Shown here: positions 13,501 through 24,400 of the stretch, one piece after another
How positions within the stretch are numbered: the stretch's first letter is position 1
Layout: each line of letters starts with the position of its first letter
DNA from: Anthonomus grandis grandis
Lineage: Eukaryota; Arthropoda; Insecta; Coleoptera; Curculionidae
NCBI RefSeq assembly: GCF_022605725.1
Contig: NC_065558.1
Coordinates: 6,138,001 to 6,202,000 of the forward strand
Direction of reading: 5' to 3'
Length of the DNA stretch: 64,000 nucleotides
The notes under the pieces: generated by a model
Seen by the model: only the letters and a program-made list of their open reading frames with translations
Told to the model about the DNA's origin: nothing
The model's database searches: none
Translations under genes and position numbers: made by a program

Positions 13501-14706
13501 AGGTACTTTTGAAATAGTGTCTGTATTGTTTGTCCTTATAAAATGTGAATTTAGCGAATAAATTCACAAGACATTTTTGAAAGTGAATGTTTTATTTACT
13601 CCTTAACTTTTTATTCATTTACCCTTGTCTTTGTGTACCTTTTGCCCCTTAAAAAGTGTGAATTTAGCGAATAAATTCACAAAAAATTTTAAAAGAGAGT
13701 GTCTTTACTATTTGCCCCTTTAAAATGTGAATTTATCGAATAAATTCACAGGTACTTTTGAAATAGTGTCTGTATTGTTTGTCCTTATAAAATGTGAATT
13801 TAGCGAATAAATTCACTAATAATTTTAAAAGAGAGTGTCTTTACTATTTGCCCCTTTAAAATGTGACTTTAGCGAATAAATTCACAAGACATTTTTAAAA
13901 GTCAATATTTTATTTACTCCTTAACTTTTTATTCATTTACCCTTGTCTTTGTGTACCTTTTGCCTCTTAAAAGTGTGAATTTAGCGAATAAATTCACAAA
14001 CAATTTTGAAAGAGTGTCTTTATTGTTAGTCTCTTAAAAATATGAATTTAGCGAATAAATTCACAAGACATGTTTAAAAGTCAATATTTTATTTACTTTT
14101 TAACTTTTTATTCATTTACCCTTGTCTTTGTGTACCTTTTGCCCCTTAAAAGTGTGAATTTAGCGAATAAATTCACAAGACATTTTTGAAAGTGAATGTT
14201 TTATTTACTCCTTAACTTTTTATTTATTTACCCTCGTCTTTGTGTACCTTTTGCCCCTTAAAAAGTGTGAATTTAGCGAATAAATTCACAAGACATTTTA
14301 AAAGAGAGTGTTTTTACTATTTACCCCTTTAAAATGTGAATTTAGCGAATAAATTCACAAGAAATTTTAAAAGAGAGTGTCTTTACTATTTGCCCCTTTA
14401 AAATGTGAATTTAGCGAATAAATTCACAAGACATTTTTAAAAGTCAATATTTTATTTACTCCTTAACTTTTTATTCATTTACCCTTGTCTTTGTGTACCT
14501 TTTGCCCCTTAAAAGTGTGAATTTAGCGAATAAATTCACAAACAATTTTGAAAGTGTCTTTATTGTTAGTCCCTTAAAAAATATGAATTTAGCGAATAAA
14601 TTCACAAGAAAATTTTCAAAGAAGAATGTCTTTATTTAACCCTGTACTTTTTTACCCTTGTCTTCATTTACCCCTTAAAAAACGTGAATTTAGCGAATAA
14701 ATTCAC
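10569..14706. repeat. Array of about 54 palindromic 23-bp elements
   Basis: A 23-bp element with arms GTGAATTTA and TAAATTCAC around a 5-nt centre (usually GCGAA, sometimes TCGAA) recurs at roughly 65-80 bp spacing, occasionally about 110 bp. Spacers share TTTTAAAAGAGAGTGTCTTT and ACTATTTGCCCCTTTAAAAT; the longer type carries CTTTTTATTCATTTGCAC. The palindrome is the best conserved part while spacers drift. The last copy, at about 14690-14711, is extended to AACGTGAATTTA and TAAATTCACGTTT. Confidence 0.95.
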
Positions 14707-14873
14707 GTTTGTCTTGTTTCAAAATAAATGAATTGAATATACAATCGTAGGTAATAAATCACTAGTAAATACCCAACGCTTTTGCAGAATTGGACGAACA
14801 GTTATAATATGTATGCAAAATAAAATATTATTACTGCACCTATAATTATTTTGTTCTTATATTCTTCTTTAAA

Positions 14874-14898
14874 CGTGAATTTAGCGAATAAATCCACG
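14874..14898. repeat. Detached copy of the palindromic element
   Basis: CGTGAATTTA, GCGAA, TAAATCCACG: one mismatch from the array element, isolated about 170 bp beyond the array. Confidence 0.85.
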
Positions 14899-15080
14899 AT
14901 AAACATGATTTTTCAAAAATCATTTACCATGTAAATTTAACGAATAAATACTAATAAAATATGAATTTAATGTAAAGGCCAAACATGCATATCCAATCCT
15001 AACAATACCTTGGAAATTACACCTTTCACTCCGCTTACTATAATATACTGGCCAAAATTTAATATATGTTTCAAACTTAC

Positions 15081-15205
15081 CCGCAGTTGCAAAGACAAAC
15101 GTATCTTCCACACACAAAAAACTGCCACATATACACTCACAATCACAAAGAACTTTACGGCACTACTTCTTCCGAACCGATCCTTTCGGCTGCTGCAACA
15201 AGACT
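15081..15205 (-). ncRNA. Candidate first exon of a leftward transcript
   Basis: From the inferred start at 15205 the minus strand runs 125 nt to a strong splice donor (CTGCGG then GTAAGTTT; exon ends at 15081). GC content is well above the surroundings. The only ATG-initiated reading frame stops at the donor, so the exon looks non-coding or 5' UTR. No downstream exon is recognisable to the left: 1-14706 is mostly tandem repeat. It could be a 5' UTR of a gene beyond the window, a long non-coding RNA crossing the arrays, or chance. Confidence 0.4.
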
Positions 15206-15207
15206 GA
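15174..15207 (-). promoter_or_regulatory. Candidate core promoter: initiator TCAGT plus DPE GGTTC
   Basis: On the minus strand TTCAGTC gives an arthropod initiator with A(+1) at 15205. GGTTC occupies exactly +28 to +32 and fits the DPE consensus RGWYV at canonical spacing. No TATA box is seen. It would drive transcription leftward into the tandem arrays. Jockey-type LINEs also use Inr+DPE internal promoters, so a retroelement origin is possible. Confidence 0.5.
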
Positions 15208-15459
15208 ACAAACTACCAAACTTTCACCTGCTCTCCCACCCATCCCCACCCCGAACCCATCCGATCATCCCCGAGACTCAACGATCTCGGTTAACACTCA
15301 AAGTGTGCTGCGCGCTTATAGTTACTTTCACTTTTTGTGCGCATCGAAGAATACGATTTTAAGTCTTTGTGACATCTATTACGTAGAAATGATTTAACTA
15401 AAGTTTTGCATTATTTGAAATGTAATGTAGCAATGCCATCAGGATTTCGGGATTAAGAA

Positions 15460-15800
15460 AATCAGACCCCTTAGTAAAATCTACTAAGAGAAATATCATT
15501 GACAACATTTGCCATTGTGGTCGCACAACTATTATAGATATTTCCAGATTGTTTATGTGGTAGTATCGAGAACTTGTTAATATTTTTTGGCACTTGTATA
15601 TCCAAAACTGGTTCTAGAATCTGGGATGTAATTGGTAGCACATTAATTGATCTAGAGTCTGTAGGGAAGAGATAAGACAATGTGTTCCTTTAAACATTTA
15701 GGAAAATAGTTGTTTTTTAAGCATTCATTAATAATACTGGAAATATAGTCACCAATATGAAGACAATAAAGATCAAAAAGTATATTGTACACCTCATAGT
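15460..15800 (-). mobile_element. LINE reverse-transcriptase fragment
   Basis: Minus-strand translation contains SRSINVLPI, NKFSILPHKQSG and SCATTMANVVNDI, matching the RPI(S/N)VLP, QSGFR and A-L-x-x-V-x-D-x-I blocks of CR1/jockey-type reverse transcriptases. Upstream, in another frame, lies a decayed FPKCLK-like block. Interrupted and truncated at both ends. Confidence 0.75.
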
Positions 15801-16600
15801 TCCCTATTGGCTTAAAATTGAAAGAACAATCAATATATTGTTTTGTTTATTGTTTAAATAGTAATCTAGAAGTTCTGGATCTAAGGGAAGGAAGAGGAAG
15901 GATCTTGATTGATATTTAACCAACGTTAAATATCCATCAACTTAAGGGGCTTTATTTTACATTATGTAAATTAAAAATTACTGTATGAAACTATGTTGGG
16001 ATAGTTTAGTAACATTCATTTCAAGTTATAGATTTTTTTTTGTAATTAATCAAATATCTATCAACCATATTTCAGCCTACACTTGTATACTTTTGAATAA
16101 ATAATGAGGCACTTTGAGGTATAACAAAAGTCTTAGGAGCCGAAAATAAATTTAGCATATGGCACCCGGGCAGGAAAAACGTACGAAATTTTTCCAGAAT
16201 TTTCAAACGATTTAATTATCGAAACGATTTTTTGGCCCACTATCCGGCTGGATATTTATTTAAAGGTTAAAAATAGACGAGAGAGGATTTAGGTGGCCAA
16301 TAACGTTATTTTACGACTTCGATTCTGGATTACTTTACTGCGAGTGAGCAAAACCAGACGGCGGTCTTTAATATACAGTTGGAAAAATACCCATAACTTT
16401 CGAGTACTTCTTTACATTTTTAGGGCTTTAATCTGGTATTTCCTGCACCAATCTCTTTTGAGAAAAATAATCAAAAGCTATAATAGATTAATTGCAAATT
16501 TTTTACTTCAGCTGTGTTACAAACTCCTTTTTTCAAGTCATTTTGTTTCGTCTAAGCAAATGAATTCAATTGACTGAAAGAGACAAAATGGTTAAAACTG
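15801..16600. other. Gene-less stretch
   Basis: AT-rich; the open frame at 16293-16577 has no recognisable domain or coding bias. Nothing annotatable. Confidence 0.55.
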
Positions 16601-17230
16601 CCTGGAAGAAAATTTATTTTTTTTTTCATTAGTTTTTTATTTCTCCCGAAAAATCGAAATTGTTTATTTAAAGTCAAAACTATTTTTGTCCCTTAAAATC
16701 GGTAACTATTACCCACTGGCGAAGTATGTCCTTGCAAATGCTGTGAGTAGGTAGGCAACACTTGATGCAGCAACCACCATACAGTGGTTTGATATACGGA
16801 ACAAAAGGGATAAAATTTGTTTTATTTTTGTTATATACTGGGAAGAAGAGTTAGGCAGGACTACGGCGAGTTTCGAACACTTTTGCAGGCAGCTGAAGTA
16901 GTTGATCAAATGATATAGAACGAAATGATATATTGGCTCTCTTTTTAGGCAAGTAAAGCAAAAATTACAAGATATCAACTGCTTGTTAGAATTTTTTTCA
17001 GGTAGTTTAAAAGTGAGCTAAAATTAAGCCACTTTCTTTAATAATTACCTAGAAAATGCTTCAACTGTCTGTAAGAAAAACTATTTTGTTTTTTCCAGAC
17101 AGTTGAACTAATTTGTTTTTCTTTTTTCAACGGTCTGAAATAAATCAAAGAGCAAATAAAACCGATATTTTCAACTGTTTTAAAGAAAATGTATTGAATT
17201 TCGCCTTTGGCTTCAGGTGCCTAAAAGAAG
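16590..17230. repeat. Cluster of CTGCCTGGAA-like motifs
   Basis: AACTGCCTGGAAG, GCAGGCAGCTGAAG, CAACTGTCTGTAAG, CCAGACAGTTGAAC and related forms occur in both orientations every 40-150 bp. Same motif family as at 40010-40270, 43130-43640 and 63590-63880. Confidence 0.6.
16625..16900. repeat. Dispersed repeat of about 280 bp, copy A
   Basis: Closely similar, in the same orientation, to 20165-20420. Shared blocks include AAAATCGAAATTGTTT, CCCACTGGCGAAGTATGTCC, ATACAGTGGTTTG and ACTGGGAAGAAGAGTT. The second copy sits inside a Tc1-like element, showing that this repeat is mobile or was carried by something mobile. Confidence 0.8.
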
Positions 17231-17239
17231 AGTTATTCT

Positions 17240-18971
17240 ATTTGTTCCAGGAGATTTATTAGTAATTTTTTGTATGTAATTAATTGCAATTTTAACTTAC
17301 TTGTTCTTCAAGTACGTGAAACAAATAAAATGGTTCAAGTGCCATAAAAAGTCATACAATATTTTTGCATTTGCTGACTGGAATATGTTGAAAAAATCTT
17401 TGACTACCTATTTTTTCCACCATTAACCCATTTTGTCATTTCTTTCATTTTTGTAAAATAAATATAATCGTTTTAAGAAAGCCTTAACGAAAAATCTCGA
17501 CAAAACCCAAAAAAAGTGCATGAACAAATTTAAAATTTAATTTCGGACCATTCCGAACAACTTTCTGGGCAAAAAGTTCCATATCAATACATTTTGATCC
17601 AGTAAATCTATGTATGAATGAGCTGTAAATGATCACTTTAGCTGTACCACTAAATATTCCTCATTCTACACGAGATTTTTGGATTGGAAAAACCAACGTT
17701 TCAATTATAAATAATAAACCTCGCCAACCTTTGGCAAATATCCATAAAAAACCAGCTGTACAACTGAGACCATCGATAACTTATTAATAGAGATATTTTT
17801 TTAAATAGTTCTTGTAAGCCTAGTAGTACAACAAAATGCACAATTAGGTAGTTTCTTAATAACCCTGGATTGGTCATTTTAACGTAAAACAGACTTATTC
17901 CAGGCCACCCCATAAGTTGCCTCTATGTACGTTTCTCGTTGGTTTATTCAGACCAAATTTTCCGAATCCTTTAAAGATATTTCGACACTGGAAAACGTGA
18001 TATTTATTATACCACATGGTTATAAAATGCGAGTCCACACGTGGGTGTGCAGATTTATTTGAGAAAAAAGTTGTCTTTGACTTTCGTACTAGGAAAATTT
18101 AACTTAACCTCATTTTTTTTTAAAGGAATCTGCTGTTGAATTATTTAACATGATTAATGGGACACCATGTATATTTTTCCTGTAAAATTCAATTTTATCG
18201 TAAGAAGAAATATCAGCTTTATTTAATGTTTTAATTGATTTATTTGTTTGTTTATTTAATTGTAAACTGGAACGTGCCATTTCCAGCCCTGAAATTGGCC
18301 CAAATACATTATTTTAGATTTTATTTCTTTCGAAAAAAAAACAGTTTTATTTGAACTAAACCTGCGGCGACATTACCCACTGAGGACGTTGAAACTTTAT
18401 TAATAAATATCAGCTTCATTGTTAAAATCCGAAAAATAGTTATTAATTTTAGTTACGTCAGTTAAATTAGAATTAACATCAGGTTTTGGGTCTGGAGAAA
18501 TTTAAGCCTTTTTCCTGTTGCCCAGAAATCCTTCCCTTTATTTAAACACACTGAATTGAAATATGCAATTTATAATTTCGAAGTTTTCGATAATATCGTG
18601 GACGTGGGACGTGAGTCTCTTTTATGATTAACATAATAATTATTATAAGTTTTGTCCCATAATTTTAATAAAAGTTTAATTTTTGGAGTCCATTCAAGTA
18701 ATAGGAGCTCTCATAATAAATATCATCCCATGGTACATAATATACGTCTAATTTTTGCAGTAATTTTGAGCTTTAAAGTGAGTGATGATCACTTAATACA
18801 ACTACACTGGACCGTAAATCGGACAACGAAAATTTGGTTCAAATTCAATCCTTAATACCTTTTTCTGTATTACATCGATTTTGATACTTTTTTGCCGAAC
18901 TTTAGACCGTTTAATTGTCATAATTTTTTCATACCGAAGCTACAAACATTTCCAAGTGACTTGTTGTTATA
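17240..18971. other. Gene-less stretch
   Basis: About 1.7 kb of AT-rich sequence with no recognisable gene or structured repeat. Confidence 0.5.
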
Positions 18972-19374
18972 CAGGGGTTAATGAAAAGTTGAATTTTCCT
19001 CTAAACTTTTAAACACTCTGTGGAAAAAATTCACAACTGAATAATGATTCTTTTTTGCTGCATTTTCAAACCTCATCTTTTTTTTTAACAATTTTTTTTT
19101 TAATTCCTTCCGATATCTGTATTCTTAATCACTGGCTTAAAGAAAACAGTGCAACAATGCTTTAGTAACGAGAATTTGTTTTTAAAGAGATTGCAAAGTT
19201 GGATGTTATGATGATAAAAGAAATATGTAGTAGAAGTTTCCATGTCAAAAAGATTGTTATCAACGAATTACAGATTTAATTTTGCTGAAAATTTTTGTGT
19301 TTTTTGAAGCGTTTTGTACGTTATTTTTGAAAGTGTGTTTCGGAGCTGTTGCGTTTAAAAGCGATGAGCACAGA

Positions 19375-20554
19375 AGAAGTGTCACAAACCGTTCGATTAG
19401 GTATATTGCAGAACGGCTTGGCCGGCGATACAAAGGTTTAGACAAACTGGTTCTTATTCAAGTAGAACTGGACAGGGAAGACGAATGAATGGCCACAAAT
19501 GCAGTTGAGGATCGATTTTTTCGTCTCCAAGTTCTTGGAGCGAACAGCAAGAACTCCAGCTGTGGTAAGAAGACTGGCAGATGTTTATATGGTATCTTGG
19601 TTTCACCTGATGCGGATCAGAATTTAACATCTCGTGTACCTGCTACAGGTCCTCTATTCGGTGCGGCTAATCGCAGCTTGCTCGAACTCATGCTGATTGG
19701 AACATGGACGAATGGCGAAATGTTCTTTTTACAGGCGAGTCTCGTGTTACCTGACGGACGTCAAAAAGTATGAAGAAAGCTCGGAGAATACCCTCAATGT
19801 TGTATCACTCCTAGAGTGCAATTTGGTTGCAAAGGAGTGATGATGTGGGGTGGTATTTCATTGGAAGGCCGTACAGACCAGTTGTTACGCCGAAAGATAC
19901 ATTAAGGAATGCTTAGAAGAACATGTGGTGCCTTATAAGCCATTTATAGGAGAACATTTTATCTTAATGGGCCTCAACATTATTGAGTTTATAAGGCCTA
20001 AAAATTTAAAATAAAAAAAAATCACTATTATCAAAAAATTGGGATACGGATCATGTTGATGTGGGGTGAAATTGGTGCTTTAGTGTGTTGAAATTAAAAG
20101 GAAAATCTCTGAAAAAATCCAATTTTATTTTTTGCCCTCTTACTTAGTTACTCAAAAATTACCTTTTTAATTTTTGATTTCTCATGAAAAATCGAAATTG
20201 TTTTTTAAAGTCAAAACTATTTTTGTCCCTTAAAATTGGTAACTGTCACCCACTGGCGAAGTATGTCCTTTAAGCCTGTAAGCAAATGCTGTGAGTGGGT
20301 AGGCAACACTTGACACAGCAACGCCCCATACAGTGGTTTGGTATACGGAACAAAAGGGACAAAATTTGTTTTATACTGGGAAGAAGAGTTGAGCAGGACT
20401 ACGGCGAGTTTCAAACTTTGACTGCGTTTGAGAAGAACTGACAAACGAGTGGCAACAAATACCCCAAGATGCGATCGCTTCTTTAATAATTGAATCTATG
20501 CCCGAAAAAATGAGAGTTGTGACTCAAGCTCGTGGGGGAAATACCGGATTTTAG
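19375..20554 (+). pseudogene. Tc1-like transposase relic
   Basis: Across several frames the translation shows VRRLADVY-like and DGRQKVWRKLGEYPQC-like segments, ITPRVQFGCKGVMMWGGIS, EGRTD, then YIKECLEEHVVPY. After an interruption the C-terminus appears as EWQQIPQDAIASLI, SMPEKMRVV and ARGGNTGF. These are standard Tc1-like blocks (GG-x-VMVWGGIS, WxxIPQ, ARGGNT). Multiple frameshifts, stops and an insertion of about 430 bp make it non-functional. Confidence 0.85.
19985..20418. mobile_element. Insertion nested in the Tc1-like transposase
   Basis: Transposase similarity stops at NIIEF near 19993 and resumes in front of EWQQIPQ near 20420. The intervening segment contains dispersed-repeat copy B (20165-20420), 3.5 kb from copy A. 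The exact insertion ends are not resolved. Confidence 0.65.
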
Positions 20555-21238
20555 AAAAAAATTATAAATCTTAAAACCTCCGTTATCCATACATGTTTTG
20601 TTGCTAATAACACATTATTGTATTGTTTCCTTTAAGCCAGTGCTTTTTCTTCAAAAATACAGATATCGGAATGAATCAAAAAACAAATTGTTGAGAAAAG
20701 ATGAGGCTTGAAAATGCAGCAAAAAGAATCATTATTCTGCATTTTTTCCACAGAGTGTTTAGAGTCAAATTCGACCTTTTATTAATCCCTGTATATTTGT
20801 AGTAATTTTTTTAGCTTCGATATAAAAGAATAATGACAATATAACTGCCTAAAATTAAGAAAAAAATTATTAAAATAGATTTAATCCTGAAAAGTTATTA
20901 AGGATTGAATGTGAACCAAATTTTCGTTGTCCGGTTAATTTTGCGAGCCAATTTAATTTGTACCTTTTCTTACCTAAACTCGTCTGTCAAACGTCGCTTA
21001 TGTCAATGTCACCGCTGTCACCGACAACTATATCACGTCATTTCCCCCCATTTTTCCATTAATTTTTTCACGTAATTTTTTTTTGTCCTCGTTAAAATTC
21101 CTTTTTCGAAATTATTTGTGATACGTACGATCGTAAATTAATAATGTTTTAGAGCAGCCCGGCCTCGAGGAACAGAAGTAATTCTAGTACGCGTTACGCA
21201 TTCTTGAGCATGAGACAATACCCGGGAGCGTCTCGGGA

Positions 21239-21243
21239 TCAGT
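21239..21243 (+). promoter_or_regulatory. Candidate initiator for cnn
   Basis: TCAGT with A(+1) at 21241, 69 bp before the cnn start codon, in a locally GC-richer segment (21130-21300). No convincing TATA box or correctly spaced DPE. Upstream starts nearer 21150 are equally possible. Confidence 0.35.
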
Positions 21244-21266
21244 CAAGCGAACTTTTTCTAGTGTAA

Positions 21267-21446
21267 ATGGAACGGTTTCAATACGAAGTCCTCCTCACGT
21301 ATCGCGAAAATGGCGAGCGAATATTTAATGGCGATTTTAAAAAGCACCGTGGGCGTCGAAGAAAAGAGGGAGGAGGGAGATGGACCGCCGTCTGCGCCCC
21401 CTTCTTTTTGTCCCAGCTCCAAGAACAGTTCTGTTGGGGACTTTGA
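21267..21446 (+). other. Upstream ORF overlapping cnn exon 1
   Basis: An ATG at 21267 opens a 59-codon frame ending at TGA 21444-21446. It overlaps the first 137 nt of the cnn coding sequence in a different frame. If the transcript starts at or upstream of 21241 this ATG precedes the cnn ATG and could lower its translation. Its product is Arg/Gly-rich and unrecognised. Confidence 0.4.
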
Positions 21447-21490
21447 GGACTTGGACCATCGTAAAGAGAGTTACACTTTGTTTGAAGAAG
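21310..21490 (+). CDS. cnn: cnn coding exon 1
   Basis: Residues 1-60 plus one base. Starts MASEYLMAIL; an acidic, Pro/Ser-rich N-terminus ends in TLFEE. Donor GTATCA. Joining to exon 2 creates an Asp (G|AC) and keeps frame into the CM1 segment, which supports this start over the overlapping frame at 21267. Confidence 0.85.
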
Positions 21491-24400
21491 GTATCAATTA
21501 AAGCAATTTTGTCCTATCGAATGTTCTTGTGATCCCAGAGTAATTTTTACACATTGGGATGTTAATAGGGTGAATTTTTTTTCCTGTACCAGTTTTGTTC
21601 ATTCTTGGATCAAGGCATTTGTTGACTAAATGTCTTTCACCTAAATATTGTGGGCTCTGTAGTTTGTTCATTTGGCACAGTGGAAAACACTAAAAATAAT
21701 ATTCGTGTTGTACTTACTACATTACTTTCTTTTACTTTTTAGGAATTGTACAAGATTTTTATACATTTTTTTTAATTGCTGCAGTTTGTAATTAAATTCA
21801 AATTTTGCCCCGGAACTTTGACCACGCTTCTCTCATTTCCACCTAGAGGGCGCTTCTCAAGCATTTGTCCCCGGTAATAAGGCAACCCGCATTTCTCTCA
21901 TCTGTATTTTCTATGCCTCCGTGCCTTGTGCATTAATACCAACATAAAAAAATTAGTGTGTGTACGCAATCGATTCAATTCAATAATCTGTTTGAATAGT
22001 AATGTAAATTGTGGCCAATATATACAGGGTGAGTTATTAATATTACACGAAAATAGAGGGCATATTCCTTGGGTCAAAATATTGAAAAAACTTCTTATAA
22101 ACTTAGAGACACGGGGCGTTGAAATTTTAAATTAATTTAATTTTTTTTTTAATAATGTGAAAGTAAACGAGAATACCTTTATGAAATTAGGTATAGGGAG
22201 GTTTTCTAGGGTGCTAAATTTAAGTTTTTTGATAGTTTTCATGTCACTAATAGAGGGCGCCACTTATTACCTTTTGTAGTACAACAATGTAAACAGCTAT
22301 TTTATTTATTAAAATTAATTTTAATAAAATCAAGGGTTGTAGCGTTTTATTTTTTTTTTGGTTGCTTTTATAATGTAATAATTTAAAATATTGTATGAAA
22401 ATACTACTGATCGCGACATCTAGTGCAAAGTCGTTTAATGACCTTGTAAAAAAATAAGAGCCCCTAGATGGCGTTAGCTGTTCTTCGCTTTAAATTTTAA
22501 ACAATTTACTGGAATCAGGTTGTTTTCTCTCTCTCTCTCTAACGTGATTTTTCTATCTGTTTGTCCTTTTTCATTGGTCATGTACGCCATGCTCAAGGAT
22601 CAACTTTTTACGTTACAACTTTGTTGTCATTGTTTTTCCTGTAATTTTAATACTGAATACTGCCTTTGGGGATTAGATTGATTTCCGTGCTCACTGCAAC
22701 TTGTTGGAACATATTTAACTCCTTGTATGTCCATTTCTCTGCCATCTTGCTCTAGTTTCACGACACTTTTATCGGTACCACTGATACACAGTTTCGAGTC
22801 ATTTGCCACAATTATTTCCTGTCCTGAGTGCAAATCGGTAATGTCCTTTAGCAGACCACGATTCCCTGTCATGTGAGATGACGCGCCACTGTCCACGTAC
22901 CATGACGAGCCATCATATTAACACCCAGAGCAGCAGAAAATAAACTCTTCCCTCCTCGATGATCCTTATTTTTGGTAGGATTTAAGGATTGAGCCGGGTC
23001 CTTTTTATTTTGAGCAGGACATTGATTTTTATAATGTCCTTTCTGCTTACAGCTCCAGCACCATGGGGGTTTCTTAAATTTCCTGGAAACTAAAGCACTG
23101 TCCCCGTTTAGTTTGCCATTTTGCCACTTTTTGTCCTGAAGTAATTTGGTCTTTACAAAGTCCGAGGTTATATCTACACCCGAATTTTCAAGGGCCATAA
23201 CCATAGGCTCGTACTCTTCAGTCAGTCCCTGCAACATTATAACTCCTAAGAATTCATCATCCAATGGAGATCAGTTGCTGGGAAAGAGCCATTACTTGAT
23301 TTACGTAGCTCTCCATGGTGCTAAAGTTTTCTAGCCTTATGGAGCATAAACTTCGGAGCAGTCTAAGTCTTCGATGCAACCCTTTGTCTTCAAACGCCTT
23401 TTCAAGGGCACTGCATGCATCCTTAGCGTTTTCGGCTTGCATCACGTGCGGAAACGTCGACTTATCCAGAGAAAGAATTATTTTTGACAAGGCTTTCTCC
23501 TCACGTCGCGCTTTAGCCGCACTATCAGCATCCGCAGCCCATTTTCCAGTAACACAGTTCCAAAGTCCGTCTAACTTTAATAACGCACTCATTTGGAACT
23601 TCCACACCGAATAATTTTCACTATCTTTCAGTTTATCAACTGCCGAACCGATTATTGTACTTTCGTTACTCGCCATTATATTTTTTAATGACGCAACGGC
23701 ACGACTAAACAAACTTAAAAATAAACCAAATCAAGTGTTTTGGCCCATAACCTGTTGGAATATACAGGATTCAGGACGCAATGAAAACACCAAGATTAAT
23801 TTATTTAAGCTATTTATTTCAAGAACGAAATTAATCGATAAAAGTTAATAATTGTAGTTGTCTGGCGGAGCCCGTTTTATAATCATTACATTTTATCGAT
23901 TAATTTCGTTCTTTAAATAAATAGCTTAAATAAATTAATCTTGGTGTTTTCATTGCGTCCTGAATCCTGTATATTCCAACACAACTTATCTATCTCTATC
24001 TAAGTGGGGCAACCCTGTATGTCAATTTTTGTACAATCTCCCCTGCAGTATAGTCTGATTTTTTGCTTAGGCACACTTTTATAACACAGAAAAAGGTGCT
24101 GAGGTGCATGGAGGGTATACCGCCTGATGTATCATGTACAAAATATTTTCCCTAACTTTCCCAAGCCTGTACATTTTACAGCTTGTAGATTATTATATAC
24201 AAAAAATTAAATTTTGCTTTTAATCAACATAAACATAATGGCAGTGGGATAGGAAACTTTGTAAATAAAATAATAACTATTCTAAAGATTTCCTCCTGGA
24301 TTATGAGTCTTACTCAGTTCAGGAATGAATGCCTCGGATTTTAAATATTAGGAAAGTTGTCACTACTTATCCCTCTAAAATGTATATTATGTATTTTAAT

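Larger units (their letters stand above)
18972..20791 (+). mobile_element. Tc1-like element with long TIRs
   Basis: The left end TA|CAGGGGTTAATGAAAAG and right end CTTTTATTAATCCCTG|TA are inverted copies with TA on both sides. The similarity continues inward for about 200 bp (ACACTCTGTGG; AAACCTCATCTTTT and its complement; CCGATATCTGTATT and its complement). The ends enclose a decayed transposase and a second, nested insertion. Total 1820 bp. Confidence 0.85.
22620..23981 (-). mobile_element. 5' part of a Ty1/copia retrotransposon in cnn intron 1
   Basis: Minus strand, in order: a 229-bp LTR (23981-23753), a primer-binding site directly abutting it, gag, then the start of the protease. Integrase, reverse transcriptase and the 3' LTR are missing; recognisable sequence stops near 22640. 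Confidence 0.88.

Noticed and set aside
10569..14706. CRISPR-like architecture (23-bp dyad repeats with spacers)
   Set aside because: Spacers are near-copies of each other rather than unique, no cas genes occur, and the surrounding genes are animal nuclear genes.
15066..15362. 98-codon plus-strand ORF
   Set aside because: It is antisense to the better supported minus-strand promoter/first exon and has no recognisable domain.
16625..16900. SINE with RNA polymerase III B box (GTTCGAAAC on the minus strand)
   Set aside because: The B-box match is partial and no A box at suitable spacing or terminal A/T tail was found.
21267..21446. Upstream overlapping frame as the true start of cnn
   Set aside because: It ends in a stop inside exon 1 and does not splice in frame to CM1; kept only as a possible regulatory uORF.
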